Below, piece by piece: positions 53,155 through 63,579 of a DNA stretch of 64,000 nt. Both the position numbers and the translations under genes were made by a program. Every line of letters starts with the position of its first letter. The first letter of the stretch is position 1. The notes below the pieces were generated by a model that was not told where the DNA came from, made no database searches, and was given only the letters and a program-made list of their open reading frames with translations. Source of the DNA: Shinisaurus crocodilurus (taxonomy: Eukaryota > Chordata > Lepidosauria > Squamata > Shinisauridae); contig CM037878.1 of assembly GCA_021292165.1 (NCBI GenBank), positions 236,621,546-236,685,545 of the forward strand, in the 5' to 3' direction.

Positions 53155-54405
53155 TCAAATTTTTATTCGTACCAAGCCAATGGCCATTGCAATTAAAACA
53201 ATTAAAACAATTAACAGAGCAACATATAGCTCAGTATCACAGATAAAACAATGGATAAGCTAAAATTATATAGTTTTAAAACTCAAGATAGAGTTGTGGC
53301 CCTCATTTTTATTGCAGTTGCTAAAAAGTTTGCCGTATTTGCTGTAACCATCTTATTACAATCCTCTAGAAGAAAATTCACATAAGATTCAGTTACATGC
53401 CCTGGATAGGGCGATAATAAAGGAGTAATTAACTCTTCTCGAGAACTTCTGTACAGGGAACAGAATAACAACACATGTTCAATTGTTTCGATGTTACCAT
53501 CTCCACAGATACAGACTCAGTTTTGGTATGGAGTTCTCCTAAAGCGGCCTTCTAAAACTGCAGAGGGTAGCACATTAAAGTGTGCTTTTGAAAAAGCTAT
53601 TCTGTGTTTGGGGTATGTAAGTTGCTGTAAATATCCTGCTGTCTTTTCTTTAGAACTGCATTAGATTAATTTAAGGTGAGGACTTAATTTCCTCATTGTA
53701 GACAAGCTGTTTTGTCTTTCAATATCCAGTAAACGCAATTTCAAGATTTCTTTGGCTTTGAAAAAACCCAAGCCTAATAGGTATTGGGCTGAAAAGTCAA
53801 CTAAATTAAGCCTCTTATTGGCAACTTGTAACCAGCTACTTTTATGGGAATCTTTCGTTATCAGTGGGAGTAAGCCAGTAGCAGTTACGGTAAATGCAGC
53901 CGTAGCCAATAGGTAAGTGTTCTTAACCAGACCTGTGTTTGGATAGAGATTTCACCAGCCTTGAGAGTCAAAGCAGAATTAGGAACACAGTTGGGTACTG
54001 CAAAGGTTAGTCTGAGAAATTTGGACTGCACTGTCTTTAATGATTTTAAGTTAGTATCAGTCCAAATTGGAATCCCAAAAAGTAGTTGGGCTATAGGCTT
54101 TGCCTTGAAGACTTCAAGAGCTGCAGGAATGAAGTTGCGCCCCCTCGTTCGATAAAAATGCAACAAAATTCTAGTGCTCTTTGTGGCTTTTTCTATCACG
54201 TAATCTCTCTGGGCTGTCCAATTCCCAGAATATTGAAAAATGGTATCTAAATATTTGAATACTTTAACTTGCTCAATTGAATGCTTATTTAAGTAACATT
54301 TATGGGGTTTATATCGCCTGGAGAAAACCATTACTTTCATTTTATCGTAATTAATTGTGAGATATTTTTTTTTAGAATTCTCAGAAAATGCCCTTAATAG
54401 CCTTC
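53155..54405 (-). pseudogene. Non-LTR retrotransposon ORF2 C-terminal half, broken
   Basis: Minus-strand translation from about 54405 gives LLRAFSENSKKKYLTINYDK, then KVMVFSRR, VFKYLDTIFQYSGNWTAQRD and AKPIAQLLFGIPIWTDTNLK, QSKFLRLTFAVPNCVPNSAL. A frameshift near 53900 leads to LLPLITKDSHKSSWLQVANK and further residues. Stops follow, then CICGDGNIETIEHVLLFC (53465-53520), a CCHC-type zinc-knuckle block common at the C-terminus of such proteins. The reverse transcriptase catalytic core is missing. I know close relatives from reptile genomes but cannot fix the clade. At least one frameshift and one stop make it inactive. Confidence 0.8.
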
Positions 54406-54424
54406 CCTAAGGATTGGGAATCAA

Positions 54425-54488
54425 TGTTGTAAACCGCCCAGAGAGCTTCGGCTCTTGGGCGGTTATAGAAATGAAAATAAATAAATAA
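54425..54488 (+). mobile_element. L2-type LINE 3' tail fragment
   Basis: TTGTAAACCGCCCAGAGAGC, TTCGGCTCTTGGGCGGTTAT and (AAAT)n. The CCGCCC/GGGCGG stem-loop is the conserved 3' hairpin of this family. Confidence 0.85.

Positions 54489-54540
<52 letters not shown>
54489..54540. repeat. (TAA)n microsatellite
   Basis: Seventeen perfect TAA units, grown from the A-rich LINE tail. Confidence 0.96.
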
Positions 54541-54541
<1 letters not shown>

Positions 54542-55012
54542 ATCAGCCAGGGCAGCAATCTGAATGCAAGGGAAGCTGAAATCAGAAAGGTCTGATCAAC
54601 ATTAATTCCAGTGGTTCTCTGTCTTATACTGCTGCTTTTATGCAGAGACTGTCAGAGTCACATCCTAGCCTTAGCTATGAGTGACTGCAACTGAAAAGAT
54701 CCTCCTTGTGAGCAAGCCTCCTATGCTCAAGTAGGCCTTTTCTCACAAGGAGGCCTGTGGCTCAGTCTAGCACTCCTTCTGAGTTCCTGTCTTTTCAGGA
54801 AGCACCTCTCCTAAGAGCTTGGAGGTTTCTCTGCCTCCACCTCTGAGGCAGAGTCCTTGTCCTCCACTGGTGATGCCCTCATGGTAGTCACCCCTGAGGG
54901 CCCAGGCTCCTCCTGGTCTACAGGCAGATCCTGGACATTGCTGGTGATGGGTGGTTCCTGGTCCTCCAGCTCTTCCTCTGAGAAGGACTCTTTCAGCGGG
55001 GGCATGACACAA
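54541..55012 (-). mobile_element. LTR-type fragment with short acidic open frame
   Basis: A minus-strand frame at 54811-55005 starts MPPLKESFSEEELEDQEPPI and is rich in Glu, Asp, Ser and Pro, with a coding-like look but no domain I know. About 150 bp further along the minus strand lies a TATA-like TGCATAAAAGCAG (about 54636-54648). This arrangement would suit the 3' end of an LTR element's reading frame followed by its promoter. The class is not established. Confidence 0.35.
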
Positions 55013-57140
55013 CTAATCTAAACTATTCCATGGGGATTTATGCATGCCTAATTTTTGCTGGGTCATGCCTTTCATGCTTGATTCATGAACCCATTAAAGC
55101 AGAGACATTTCTTTAATCCAATTTAGTCCTATTAAATAAATGGCAGTTAAATACCTGTACAGATATCCTGCCAGAGTTCCTTGGTGCAAGTTATTCATAA
55201 CAAAAATGTATACTATAAATAATAATGATGCTGCTGCTGATTAAAAAAAACAAGTAAGCTTTATATAACCTTTAATGATGTAGAGGTCAGTTTTCATTAG
55301 GGGAAAAAAACATATTTAACATTCATATTTGCTACCATGAATAAGGACTATGACAGTTTAGTGATGTGCATGACACGCAATGGTACATAATCCAGAGATC
55401 AGATCATGTCTGCTGCTGTTGCATTGGAGAATTTTCATTCACTGCTCTCTGCACACATACCCAATAGATGATCAGTACTGTTAGTGTTTAGAAGGATAAA
55501 AGAAGATGTCTTGGTTCTGCCCACATCATGTGACTGTAGAAGACAAAAGTGATTATTTATCTGGTAATATACAGATACAGGAATGTTCCTTCGTGCATAC
55601 CCCAGATATCAAAGTTGTGGTAAAACTGGCTAGATAAAACACATGTTATTTCCTACTGGACAAGAGAAAGAAAAACTGCACTTATATGGTTCAAGTCAGC
55701 TCAAAATATGTATGCCTTTCTGAAGAAAACATGAAATGCTCTTTAGCCAATTTTTGCAACCAAATCTTTGAATACTTTTAAATATTTCAGCATCTTATAC
55801 AACTAACTTCAGCTTTATTTCCCCCCCTCATTTAAAGCTTTGAGTTCCTATGAAAATCGTAAGAAAGCAACTGCAATTGTTTTGCATCTATTTTAGATGT
55901 TTAATGTATACATACATTTATATATCATGCAAGATATTATTCAATATGCTGTATATTTGTGGGCCACACTAGAATACTTTTTCTCCATAATATACTGACG
56001 TGTCTAATGTAAAAACATATCTATCAGCGTGTTATTAAATGTATGAAATGGAAAGACAGGCTGAGGCAATGAAATAAAATGTCAGAACAAATTGTGACTT
56101 TACAGTTGAGCTTGGTAGCTCAGCAGAGGTCCTCCTCAGGACCAATTCATCTTAAAATGTGCACTGGCTTTGAAGTAATAGCATAGGACGCCTGTGCCTG
56201 TACCAGTAGCTCTGATCAAAAACGGTAAATCTTTTTGTCACTGTGTATTGTGTGAAGCAATCAATCTCAATCCCTTAGGACATGAACTTTGTGGGCGGGG
56301 GATTGTTTTCCCCCTTAGCAAAAGAGTAGTGAATCGAATTCAAACTGTCTGGGTGAAGAAAAGAATTTGGCATGTAAAATATATCCATTTTGAAAAATGG
56401 ACTGAATAATATAATGATTTGCTAGGAGGAATATTTTCAGCATCATTAATATTTCACAAGAGCTGTATCTGGTCTAAAGATAGAGACTGACAATATAGTG
56501 GAACACATACTGGATGCAATGTGATTTATCTCCTTAGACATTCTAGATATTCTTTATTGACTTAATAATTTTATTCCTACCTTATTATCTTTATGATGCT
56601 TTCCCCACCCATTTCACACCATTCTTTTAATGTTTATTGACTTTAAAAGGCATCTTGAAAGAATCATAATCTTCTTAGTGATTATTAATGTCACTTTATG
56701 CAGGTCATAGCTAACATAAGCAAAAGGTGTGAATGAGTTCCTCCTAACTGTGCTTCATTTATCGGTATTCTTCAGAAAGTCACCTAATCTCTAATCCTGT
56801 AAACACTTACCTCTAAGAGCTTACTTCTAAGTAGACACACATAGCACTGCACTGCAAATATAGCAAATATAGCAAATTTACTGAATAAAGCAACCTTGAC
56901 CAAAAAAAATAATAAAAGTAAATGAAATTTGGTATTACAGTACTACGTATATTTGTAATCATTGGAGGTAATAAAACAGAACCAGTATTGTGACAAATGG
57001 GTTTAATTTATCTCTGACATCATTCTGCAATATATTTATATCCCAATCCATCTGTATATGTGCATATGCTTGCCTGTTCTCCGATGGATGCACCTAATGG
57101 TGATGAGAATGCATATTCTCATCTCGGACTACTAGCGCAC
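55013..57140. other. AT-rich, mostly repeat-free DNA
   Basis: No gene. A decayed GCAATCCTA-family copy lies at about 56790-56853 (AATCCTGTAAACACTTACC, GAGCTTACTTCTAAGTAG). Confidence 0.4.
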
Positions 57141-57302
57141 ATAGATTCATAGATCATAGAGCTAGAAGGGGCCTACAAGGCCATCAAGTCCAACCCCCTG
57201 CTCAATGCAGGAAACTAGAGGAGGGGTCTCCCATCCAAGTAATAACCAGGCCTGACCCTGCTTAGCTTCCCACAGTCAGACAAGCTGAGCCAGCATGAGC
57301 CA
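57141..57302 (-). mobile_element. SINE with 5S-rRNA-like head and CR1-type tail
   Basis: Minus strand: GGAAGCTAAGCAGGGTCAGG, CCTGGTTATTACTTGGATGG and GAGACC, then TGCATTGAGCAGGGGGTTGG and GCCTTGTAGG. This copy keeps GAAGCTAAGCAGGGTC, the form closest to genuine 5S rRNA. CACAT on both sides (57138-57142 and 57300-57304) is a possible short target duplication. Confidence 0.85.
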
Positions 57303-57463
57303 CATCATGATGCTCATGTTGGGCCAATCAAATGTGCAGCATTGTGTTTATCTTTCCCACTCAGACTTGATGGATGTATCCAATGCTGATAGATTCAGCT
57401 ACAACTTTTTTATATACCATAATCTTTTAGGGCACAAAACAAATATACCATAGCTCTTTAGGG

Positions 57464-57598
57464 CAGGGTCGGGCAACTTGTGCCCTCCAGATGTTTCGGC
57501 CTACAACTCCCAGCATCCCTCACCATTGGCTGTGCTGACTACGGCTGATAGGAGTTGTAGGCCAAAATATCTGGAGGGTCACAAGTTGCCTAGCCCTG
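57464..57598. mobile_element. Palindromic hAT MITE
   Basis: CAGGGTCGGGCAACTTGTGC and, on the other strand at the right end, CAGGGCTAGGCAACTTGTGA are 50-bp-plus TIRs. CTACAACTCC pairs with GGAGTTGTAG inside. Flanks CTTTAGGG and TTTTAAGA match at 5 of 8 positions, a decayed duplication. Confidence 0.88.
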
Positions 57599-57602
57599 TT
57601 TT

Positions 57603-57684
57603 AAGACACAATCCAATACAAACTTCCCTGGAAGTAAGTGCCCTTGAATTAATGGCACTTCTGAGCAGATAGGATTCTTAGATA
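57603..57684. mobile_element. GCAATCCTA-family MITE
   Basis: ACACAATCCAATACAAACTT, GGAAGTAAGTGCCCTTGA and GATAGGATTC follow the family order, immediately beside the hAT MITE. Confidence 0.55.
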
Positions 57685-57883
57685 TCTTAATTTTATCTTG
57701 GTACCCTTCTCATATCACTATCAAATCATAAATTGTTTAATTGCTGTTTTCCTCAATTATTAACTGAATGGTTTCTTGTTTCTTCACATGCTTTCTTTAC
57801 TTACATCTGAGTTATTCACGCTTTTTGTTGCAGTACTAATCTACTATTTCTGTGCCTTCTACAGTATAAAGTACTGTATAGAT

Positions 57884-58017
57884 CAGGGCTCTCCAACCTT
57901 GGGTCCCCAGATGTTGCTGGCCTACAGCTCCCAGCATACAGCCAGCATGGCTAATGGCAAGGGATTCTGGGAGCTATAGTCCAGCAACATCTGGTGACCC
58001 AAGGTTGGAGAGCCCTG
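57884..58017. mobile_element. Palindromic hAT MITE with perfect target-site duplication
   Basis: CAGGGCTCTCCAACCTTGGG opens the element and the complement closes it; both arms extend about 50 bp. GTATAGAT lies at 57876-57883 and again at 58018-58025. Confidence 0.95.
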
Positions 58018-58180
58018 GTATAGATGTTCCAGGTTTTTTTGACCAGATTCTGGCTCTACTATTATGTGCAAAAGCAACACCTCTCTTCTTACAAGGGTTT
58101 TAAAAAACATTTTGCTAAGCTAATCAGCCACATTGGTTTTTAAGCCATGTTGGCGAGACATAAATTAATTTAAATTATAA

Positions 58181-58209
58181 ATACATACATACATACATAC
58201 ATACATACA
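58181..58209. repeat. (ATAC)n microsatellite
   Basis: Seven ATAC units. Confidence 0.94.
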
Positions 58210-58835
58210 CACATCTGCATATGAATACATCAGCTAAGTTAATGGGATACATTGGACTTAAGCCATGTTGGGGAATATTTATTTTAAAAATAAAAGCAAG
58301 CCACCTGTGAATATATCAGAGCTCATGATGTACATATATCTCAATCATATAATTGTCTTTTTAAACAGTTTTATTTGTAAAGTTACTTATTTAATCATAG
58401 ATAGAATAGATATTCATAGACATTCAGGTTCCTGGGAATTAATTATTACTAGCTAAACTCCTGCCAGTTTTGACAGACAAGGGTGTTTTGAGGGGGGCAG
58501 CTCCCATTCCAAATATAATGTATTCCTTCTATTACAATCCAGCTTCTACCAAGATTGGGATCACTGCCTTTAACCTCTGGAAGTGTTTGTTCTGGAGGTA
58601 CAATTCATTATTCCCCCCACTCTCTCCTTCTTACACCTTGCAGTCTGTATTACTAAAATTGGCCTATGCTGGGCTGGAGGTGTGGATGGTCTGATTTTTC
58701 AGCCAGGAGATGGAATAGATAACCTTTTGGTCTTTGTGGTGGGGTTGATTGTTTACAGGAGGATAAACATGATCAAGGAATAATATGTGGGAAGATACAA
58801 TGTTGCTTCCCCATCTTTATATGTTTTTCCTTCCA
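58210..58835. other. No recognisable gene
   Basis: AAGCCATGTTGG occurs at about 58142 and 58261 in similar contexts. The open frame at 58470-58694 has no family resemblance. Confidence 0.35.
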
Positions 58836-59071
58836 TGTGTGGCGTAGTGGTGAGAGTGTTGGACTGGGACTCTGGAGATCCGGGTTCTAGTCCCCGCTCG
58901 GCCATGAAACTCACTGGGTGACCTTGGGCCAGTCACTGACTCTCAGCCTAACCTACCTCATAGGGTTGTTGTGAGGATAAAATGGAGAGGAGGAGGAGGA
59001 GGAAGATTATGTAAGCCGCCTTGGGTTCCTTGCAGGAAAAAAGGCGGGGTATAAATATAATAAATAAATAA
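58836..59071 (+). mobile_element. Sauria-type SINE, full length
   Basis: Head TGTGGCGTAGTGGTGAGAGT, B-box region GATCCGGGTTCTAGTCCCCG, body and tail GGCGGGGTATAAATATAATA with (AAAT)n. Best-preserved copy with 28555-28799. Confidence 0.95.
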
Positions 59072-59214
59072 TGACATCTTATCAACTGCAATGTTACTCT
59101 TCTCTAGCTCAGCTCAGGTGAAGATCATGGTTATAGCCAAAATAAACTACACAGTGGGGTCCTCTTCAGACTGTATGTATCTCAAAAGAACTAACAAGTC
59201 AACAACCAGTAGAT

Positions 59215-59940
59215 GTCCGAACAGCATTCATTTGATTGCTGTCTGTCAGGATCTGCTTTGCCAGCACAACTCCACCTGGTGGCTGCTGTCCAGTTAGCAA
59301 CCTGGCCAGCACCCATCTTCTCAAGACTTGGCCCTTTACCTCCAGCTGCTCTCAGGCCTGCTAATGCAGACCAGCTGGGAGCTGCTGGGAAGGCTATTTG
59401 AGGGCTGCCTCAGCACTTCAGCTTTTGCCACAGCAACATGATTCCTTGTGCTGTTGCAGCTGGCTCTTGACCCTCTGTGACTAGCTCCAGCTCTTGCCTG
59501 ACTGTACTTGACCTATGTCTCTGGCCCTGCTCTGCCTGGTATGTGATTGAATCTAGCCTGGATCTCAACCCCCCCCCCCCCCGGCCCTTGTCTGAACCTG
59601 GTCTGCTACTGGATTTGCCTTCTTGCCTCTGGCCCTTGTCTGAACCTGGTCTGCTTCTGGATCTGCCTTCTTACATCTGGCCCTTGCTCGGACTCCGCTT
59701 GCTCTTGACCTGTGCTTGACCACTGCTTGCCTACCAGACCTGCCCTTTGCCTCTGGCCCTACCTTGCTTACTATATATACTGACCTCGGCCCAGCTCCTG
59801 GACTCCACACTCTCCTGACTTGCTCCAGCCTCCATTATCCCCTGGCCCTGGCATTCCAGCCAAAGTCCCTTACTGCCAATGCCCTGGACATTACACTGAC
59901 CTCCATCTATTTTGCTGGTGGCATGCTGGAGTGAGACAAT
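59215..59940. mobile_element. C/T-rich repeat of unknown class
   Basis: A block rich in CTGGCC, CTTGACC and CTGCTTGAC motifs that I associate with LTR-type repeats of reptiles, without proof. It includes a C run at 59569-59582 and a 48-bp tandem repeat at 59583-59700. Open frames on both strands reflect the low-complexity composition. Confidence 0.35.
59583..59700. repeat. 48-bp tandem repeat, about 2.4 copies
   Basis: GGCCCTTGTCTGAACCTGGT starts at 59583 and 59631, with a diverged third start at 59679. Confidence 0.88.
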
Positions 59941-60654
59941 ATTATCATCCATGTGTGCTTTCTTTTCTCAGCAGAGGCTGCCCTGCCTGAATCATAAAGG
60001 AGTCATGTCACTGAATCCACTCAGACAGTATAGTATTGTTATATTATCCTACTGTGGGCAGACATTCATTCAGTGCCAGCTGAGACCAAATGGCAACCTC
60101 AAGCTGTAAGACTCTCTCTTTTTATTTGGTCTTCCTGTTCCCAAACCTCAATTGAGAATAAGCAGCTCAGCTGCTTATTTTCTGCTTTATTACTATTAAC
60201 TTTGGCTACACCTTTCTCTATATGCATATGCACATCCTTTAAGAGCTTCAGGAGAAATCTATTTGTGAGGTCCCTTCCCTTCCATCTACCCTGCCCGCAC
60301 TACCCCAGTAACTTATTATTGAGATGGTAAATGTCGCTGAATGGGTTTGAGCTGCAGGACCTATAAGTACATCTAGCTCTATTTGTGATATTAAGCAGTT
60401 TTGTAACTTTTTGTTTTTATTTGTTAAAAAGTAAAATTCCTATTATCGGTTTGCTTTGCTTGCACATCCTGCTTCAGAATCCAATATGGGACAAACTATT
60501 GCAGAATAAATGAATTCAATCGACAGGAGGCAAAGAGATCCTTCAGCAATGAAAATGGGGAGGGGAGTCATTAGGTACTGATTCTTCAGCAAATGTTGGA
60601 GGGCATGGCATAGCAGAGTCTTCTCTGTTGAGCTTCAAGATAATGGAATTAGTT
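59941..60654. other. No recognisable feature
   Basis: No gene or repeat recognised. Confidence 0.4.
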
Positions 60655-60707
60655 CATAGATTCATAGATCATAGAGTTGGAAGGAGCCTACAAGGCTATC
60701 AAGTCAG
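60655..60707 (-). mobile_element. CR1-type 3' end fragment
   Basis: TTCATAGATTCATAGATCAT and AGAGTTGGAAGGAGCCTACA are the antisense CR1 terminus; this may be a truncated member of the 5S/CR1 SINE family. Confidence 0.75.
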
Positions 60708-60776
60708 CAAGGCACATCATCATTGCAGCGTACAAGCAAAGCAGAGAGGCCTTTGCGGATCACAAGTAGCTATTTT

Positions 60777-60882
60777 AATTTGATTTATTTATTGTATTGT
60801 ATTTATATCCTGCCTTTTTTTCCTGAAAGAAACCCAAGGTAGCTTACATAGTTCTCTTCCTCCTCTCCATTTTAAAAAGATT
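60777..60882 (-). mobile_element. Sauria-type SINE 3' fragment
   Basis: Minus strand: AAATGGAGAGGAGGAAGAGA, TATGTAAGCTACCTTGGG and GGCAGGATATAAATACAATA with tail. Confidence 0.85.
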
Positions 60883-60915
60883 TCTCTTTTTTGCCTTTTG
60901 ATAATTGATTTTATT

Positions 60916-61126
60916 GGGTTGGATCCAGGAGTTGCCTTCCGTAGATGCAAGGGCTCCACTCATGAAAGGTGCCGCCACCCAATTTTTAGGGTTCTCCTCC
61001 CCCTTGCTTCATACCTCACCCCATTCAGCAGTGTCCTATGGCCTTTTATGTAGCATTTTCAGAGGGATGGAAGGGAAGTCTGCTTCTGCCAGCCCAGCTG
61101 CACACACCTAAATCTGGATCCAACCC
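60916..61126. mobile_element. TIR element of 211 bp
   Basis: GGGTTGGATCCAG at the left and CTGGATCCAACCC at the right are perfect 13-bp TIRs. ATT occurs immediately outside both ends, a possible 3-bp duplication as in Harbinger elements. Confidence 0.8.
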
Positions 61127-61256
61127 ATTGTTGTTGTCTCTATAACTGAGTTGCTTTTATTTGTATACTTAATCTTGAGAAATGGTTTAGTGTAATGACT
61201 AAGAGGCTCAATTTGCACACAATGGCAACCCATGGGTTGTCTAAACCAGGACTCTC

Positions 61257-61337
61257 CAACCTTGGGTCCCCAGATGTTGCTGGTCTACAGCTCCCAGCAT
61301 ACCCAGCCAGCATGGCTAATGGCAAGGGATTTGGGTT
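61257..61337. mobile_element. Palindromic hAT MITE, right arm lost
   Basis: CAGGACTCTCCAACCTTGGG, TCCCCAGATGTTGCTGG and CAGCCAGCATGGCTAATGGC match 57884-58017 closely; the match ends at GGGATTTGGG. Confidence 0.85.
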
Positions 61338-61479
61338 TGGATGTCACATCAAAAAAATCCTGGAATGGGGTGTGCAATGACACCGCCCTTACACTTTAGG
61401 ACCCAACGCATAAACCTTCTCAGGCTAAGCACCAACACTTACAAACCTGAGTGGAGGGTCAAATGAAACCTTTCCCCTA

Positions 61480-62000
61480 CCAATGAGGGAAAAGATTAAT
61501 ACAGGTCTCTTAAGGATCTATTTTAAATTTATGATACTGTGGGTACAAAGGTGTGTGTGTGTAGGTTTATCAGTAATGCAGGTTAATAATGCCATGCTGA
61601 CATGTTGGATTTGGAAATAAGTTTATTTTAATTCTCAAAAAATTAGTTCCAGAAAATAACTTTAAACCTGCCTACACCAAACACTTTGTAATTAACCTAA
61701 GTCCCTATAACTCTAAATACTTTCACTCCTCAGACAAGCACTGATTTCTCTCAAAACTTCTGACAGACAAGACACGAATAACCCAACTAACCTAACTCCC
61801 TCACTCCCAATACACCAACACTCTCACTACTCGACACTCCCATAACACACTAACTGCCTCTGACATCACTCAAACACTCTTTATATACTCCTCCCCTCAC
61901 CCTTTCCAAGACATCACAAACCACACCCACTCAGTTCAACATTCTATACTCACTAAACATGCTAATGCAGACATACACCAGGGGATTGAATTGTGGGGTT
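61480..62000 (-). mobile_element. LTR-like fragment with TATA box and polyadenylation signal
   Basis: Minus strand: GGAGGAGTATATAAAGAGTG (about 61876-61895) is a good TATA box. A purine-rich leader with GTTAGGTTAGTTGGG follows, then TAAAATAAACTTATTTCC (about 61616-61633). This matches the architecture of 20015-20275. The ends and the family are undetermined. Confidence 0.55.
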
Positions 62001-62101
62001 ACGCCACAGGGTGTTCCTGCGTTGTTGATTAAAGCTGATTAAAAGCAGAAGCGATGAGTGTATGGGAGGCAGCACACCCACTCCCTTGCTCATTGCCCTG
62101 C

Positions 62102-62131
62102 CAATTCATGGGTTAAACTACCCATGAATTG
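62102..62131. repeat. Perfect 12-bp hairpin beside a transposon
   Basis: CAATTCATGGGT (62102-62113) and ACCCATGAATTG (62120-62131) with a 6-nt loop end 4 bp before the target duplication of the Harbinger-like element. Confidence 0.9.
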
Positions 62132-62138
62132 TTGTTAT

Positions 62139-62592
62139 GGGTGTGTTCGCACGACACAGGAACCGCGGGGGAGCAGAAGTCCCTCGTGGTTCCCGTGTCG
62201 TGTGAACGCCGACCGGGGGTGCCCCCGCGGGACAGCTGCACTGGGGACGCATGCAAAGTGACCATGGGCGGTCGAGGGGTAAGCCCCTACCGCATGTGGC
62301 CACCCTGTCGTGCGAACAGTGGGCGGCCGTCCCGCGGGGGCCACACAGAGGCGGCAGCCCAGAGCGGCCAGAGCTGCCACCACTCCAGCCTGTAGGGGCA
62401 AACAGCCCCTCTGGGCATCCCGGGCCCCGCCCGCTAGCGCAGGGAGGCCTGCACTGCAGTGCAGGGACTGCCGGCTCCACCAGGGTCCGCCAATGCGTGG
62501 GGGGCACAGGTGGTCTGCGGCACCCCGCCAGACCCCGTGGATCGCCCCGTGGTGCCTCCCCCGCCCGCAGCCTAGGTCGTGCGAACCAGCAC
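62139..62592. mobile_element. GC-rich Harbinger-like MITE, copy 2
   Basis: Same structure as 29515-29962: GGGTGTGTTCGCACGACACA at the left, GTCGTGCGAACCAGCAC at the right, TAT duplicated at 62136-62138 and 62593-62595. The strong sequence match through the whole 454 bp, including CpGs, points to recent spread from one source. Confidence 0.88.
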
Positions 62593-63045
62593 TATATGTG
62601 AGTAATGACTAACAACATGGTTCAAATTTCACCTGTGACACACAAGCACATGAAGTAGGTCTTGAGCAAGCTGCTATTATTGCTGCCTCAATGTCTCCCC
62701 ATGCAATATGGGGACAATATTATTGGCTCAGCTTTACAGGGCTATTGATTAGCAGTGCTTTCTTTAAAAGTGTCCAGGTTAAACTTACCTCTAATGGGCT
62801 TCCAGATGCTGAGCGGTGCATTTAAATAAGGTTTTAGAACACGTAGAACATTACATGTACAACAGTAGAATGGTAACTTCACAATTGAGTCAATGTTAAG
62901 CATTGCACATGCTTAACACTCTCCCATTTAAAACCAATGGGGCTTCAAAATGCTTACATTTAAATGGATTGTGATGAGAATTCATAAATCATGTTTGATT
63001 GGTATAAAATAGGTAGGCAATCTTTTTGGACCCGTAGGCTCGTTT
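62593..63045. other. No recognisable feature
   Basis: CATTTAAAACCAATGGGGCTTC near 62930 may be a trace of a MITE; nothing firm. Confidence 0.35.
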
Positions 63046-63395
63046 GTCATTTTTTTCAGGGCCAAGGGCACAATTGTCCCTTTCCTCTCCCCCCCACACA
63101 GGATTCCCACTTTTCTTGACCCCGCTTCTTTCTCCTCCCACTCCTTCTTGTTTGTGGTTTCCTTCCCCCATTACCTCCCTTCTCACTCCAGTCATTCTAC
63201 CACATTTACCACTACTGCTGCTTCTGCGTCCCAACATGCTCACCTCAGCAGCAAGGAAGCAGGAAGTCAGCCGATCTGGAGATAAGTCTCCCCATTTGCC
63301 AACTTCCTGCTTCATAGCTGCTGAGTGCGGTGGGAGGCAGAAGTGTGGGGTGAGTGGGGGTTGGGACAATGGGAGTCCTGGCAGGCACTGGGATG
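63046..63395. mobile_element. Repeat with a central inverted repeat
   Basis: CTCAGCAGCAAGGAAGCAGG, then AAGT (63243-63266), pairs with ACTTCCTGCTTC, then ATAGCTGCTGAG (63301-63324), with few mismatches; CTTCTGCGTCCCAAC and its partner GTGGGAGGCAGAAG extend the arms. The upstream part, GGCAATCTTTTTGGACCC, looks like an old hAT-type end. Open frames on both strands are palindrome artefacts. Confidence 0.5.
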
Positions 63396-63579
63396 CCAAC
63401 CGCTGGTGTGGAATATTATACTGATATGAAGAGAATTAAAATCATGGTTATGCAACATAGTTTTTACAGGAGAAGTACAGGGATATTTTATTTTTTATTG
63501 TGGCAAAAAAGAGCATTCTGTGCCCAAATTCTAAATTCAGATTTGTGTATAATATACATGTGGAGAAAGACTGCAACTG

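Noticed and set aside
57230..57300. 5S rRNA gene or pseudogene on its own
   Set aside because: Only the central to 3' part of 5S is present and it is joined in all copies to a CR1-type tail, so a SINE family is the better explanation.
59477..59952. Open frames with Leu/Pro repeats on both strands
   Set aside because: Produced by the 48-bp tandem repeat and C/T-rich composition.
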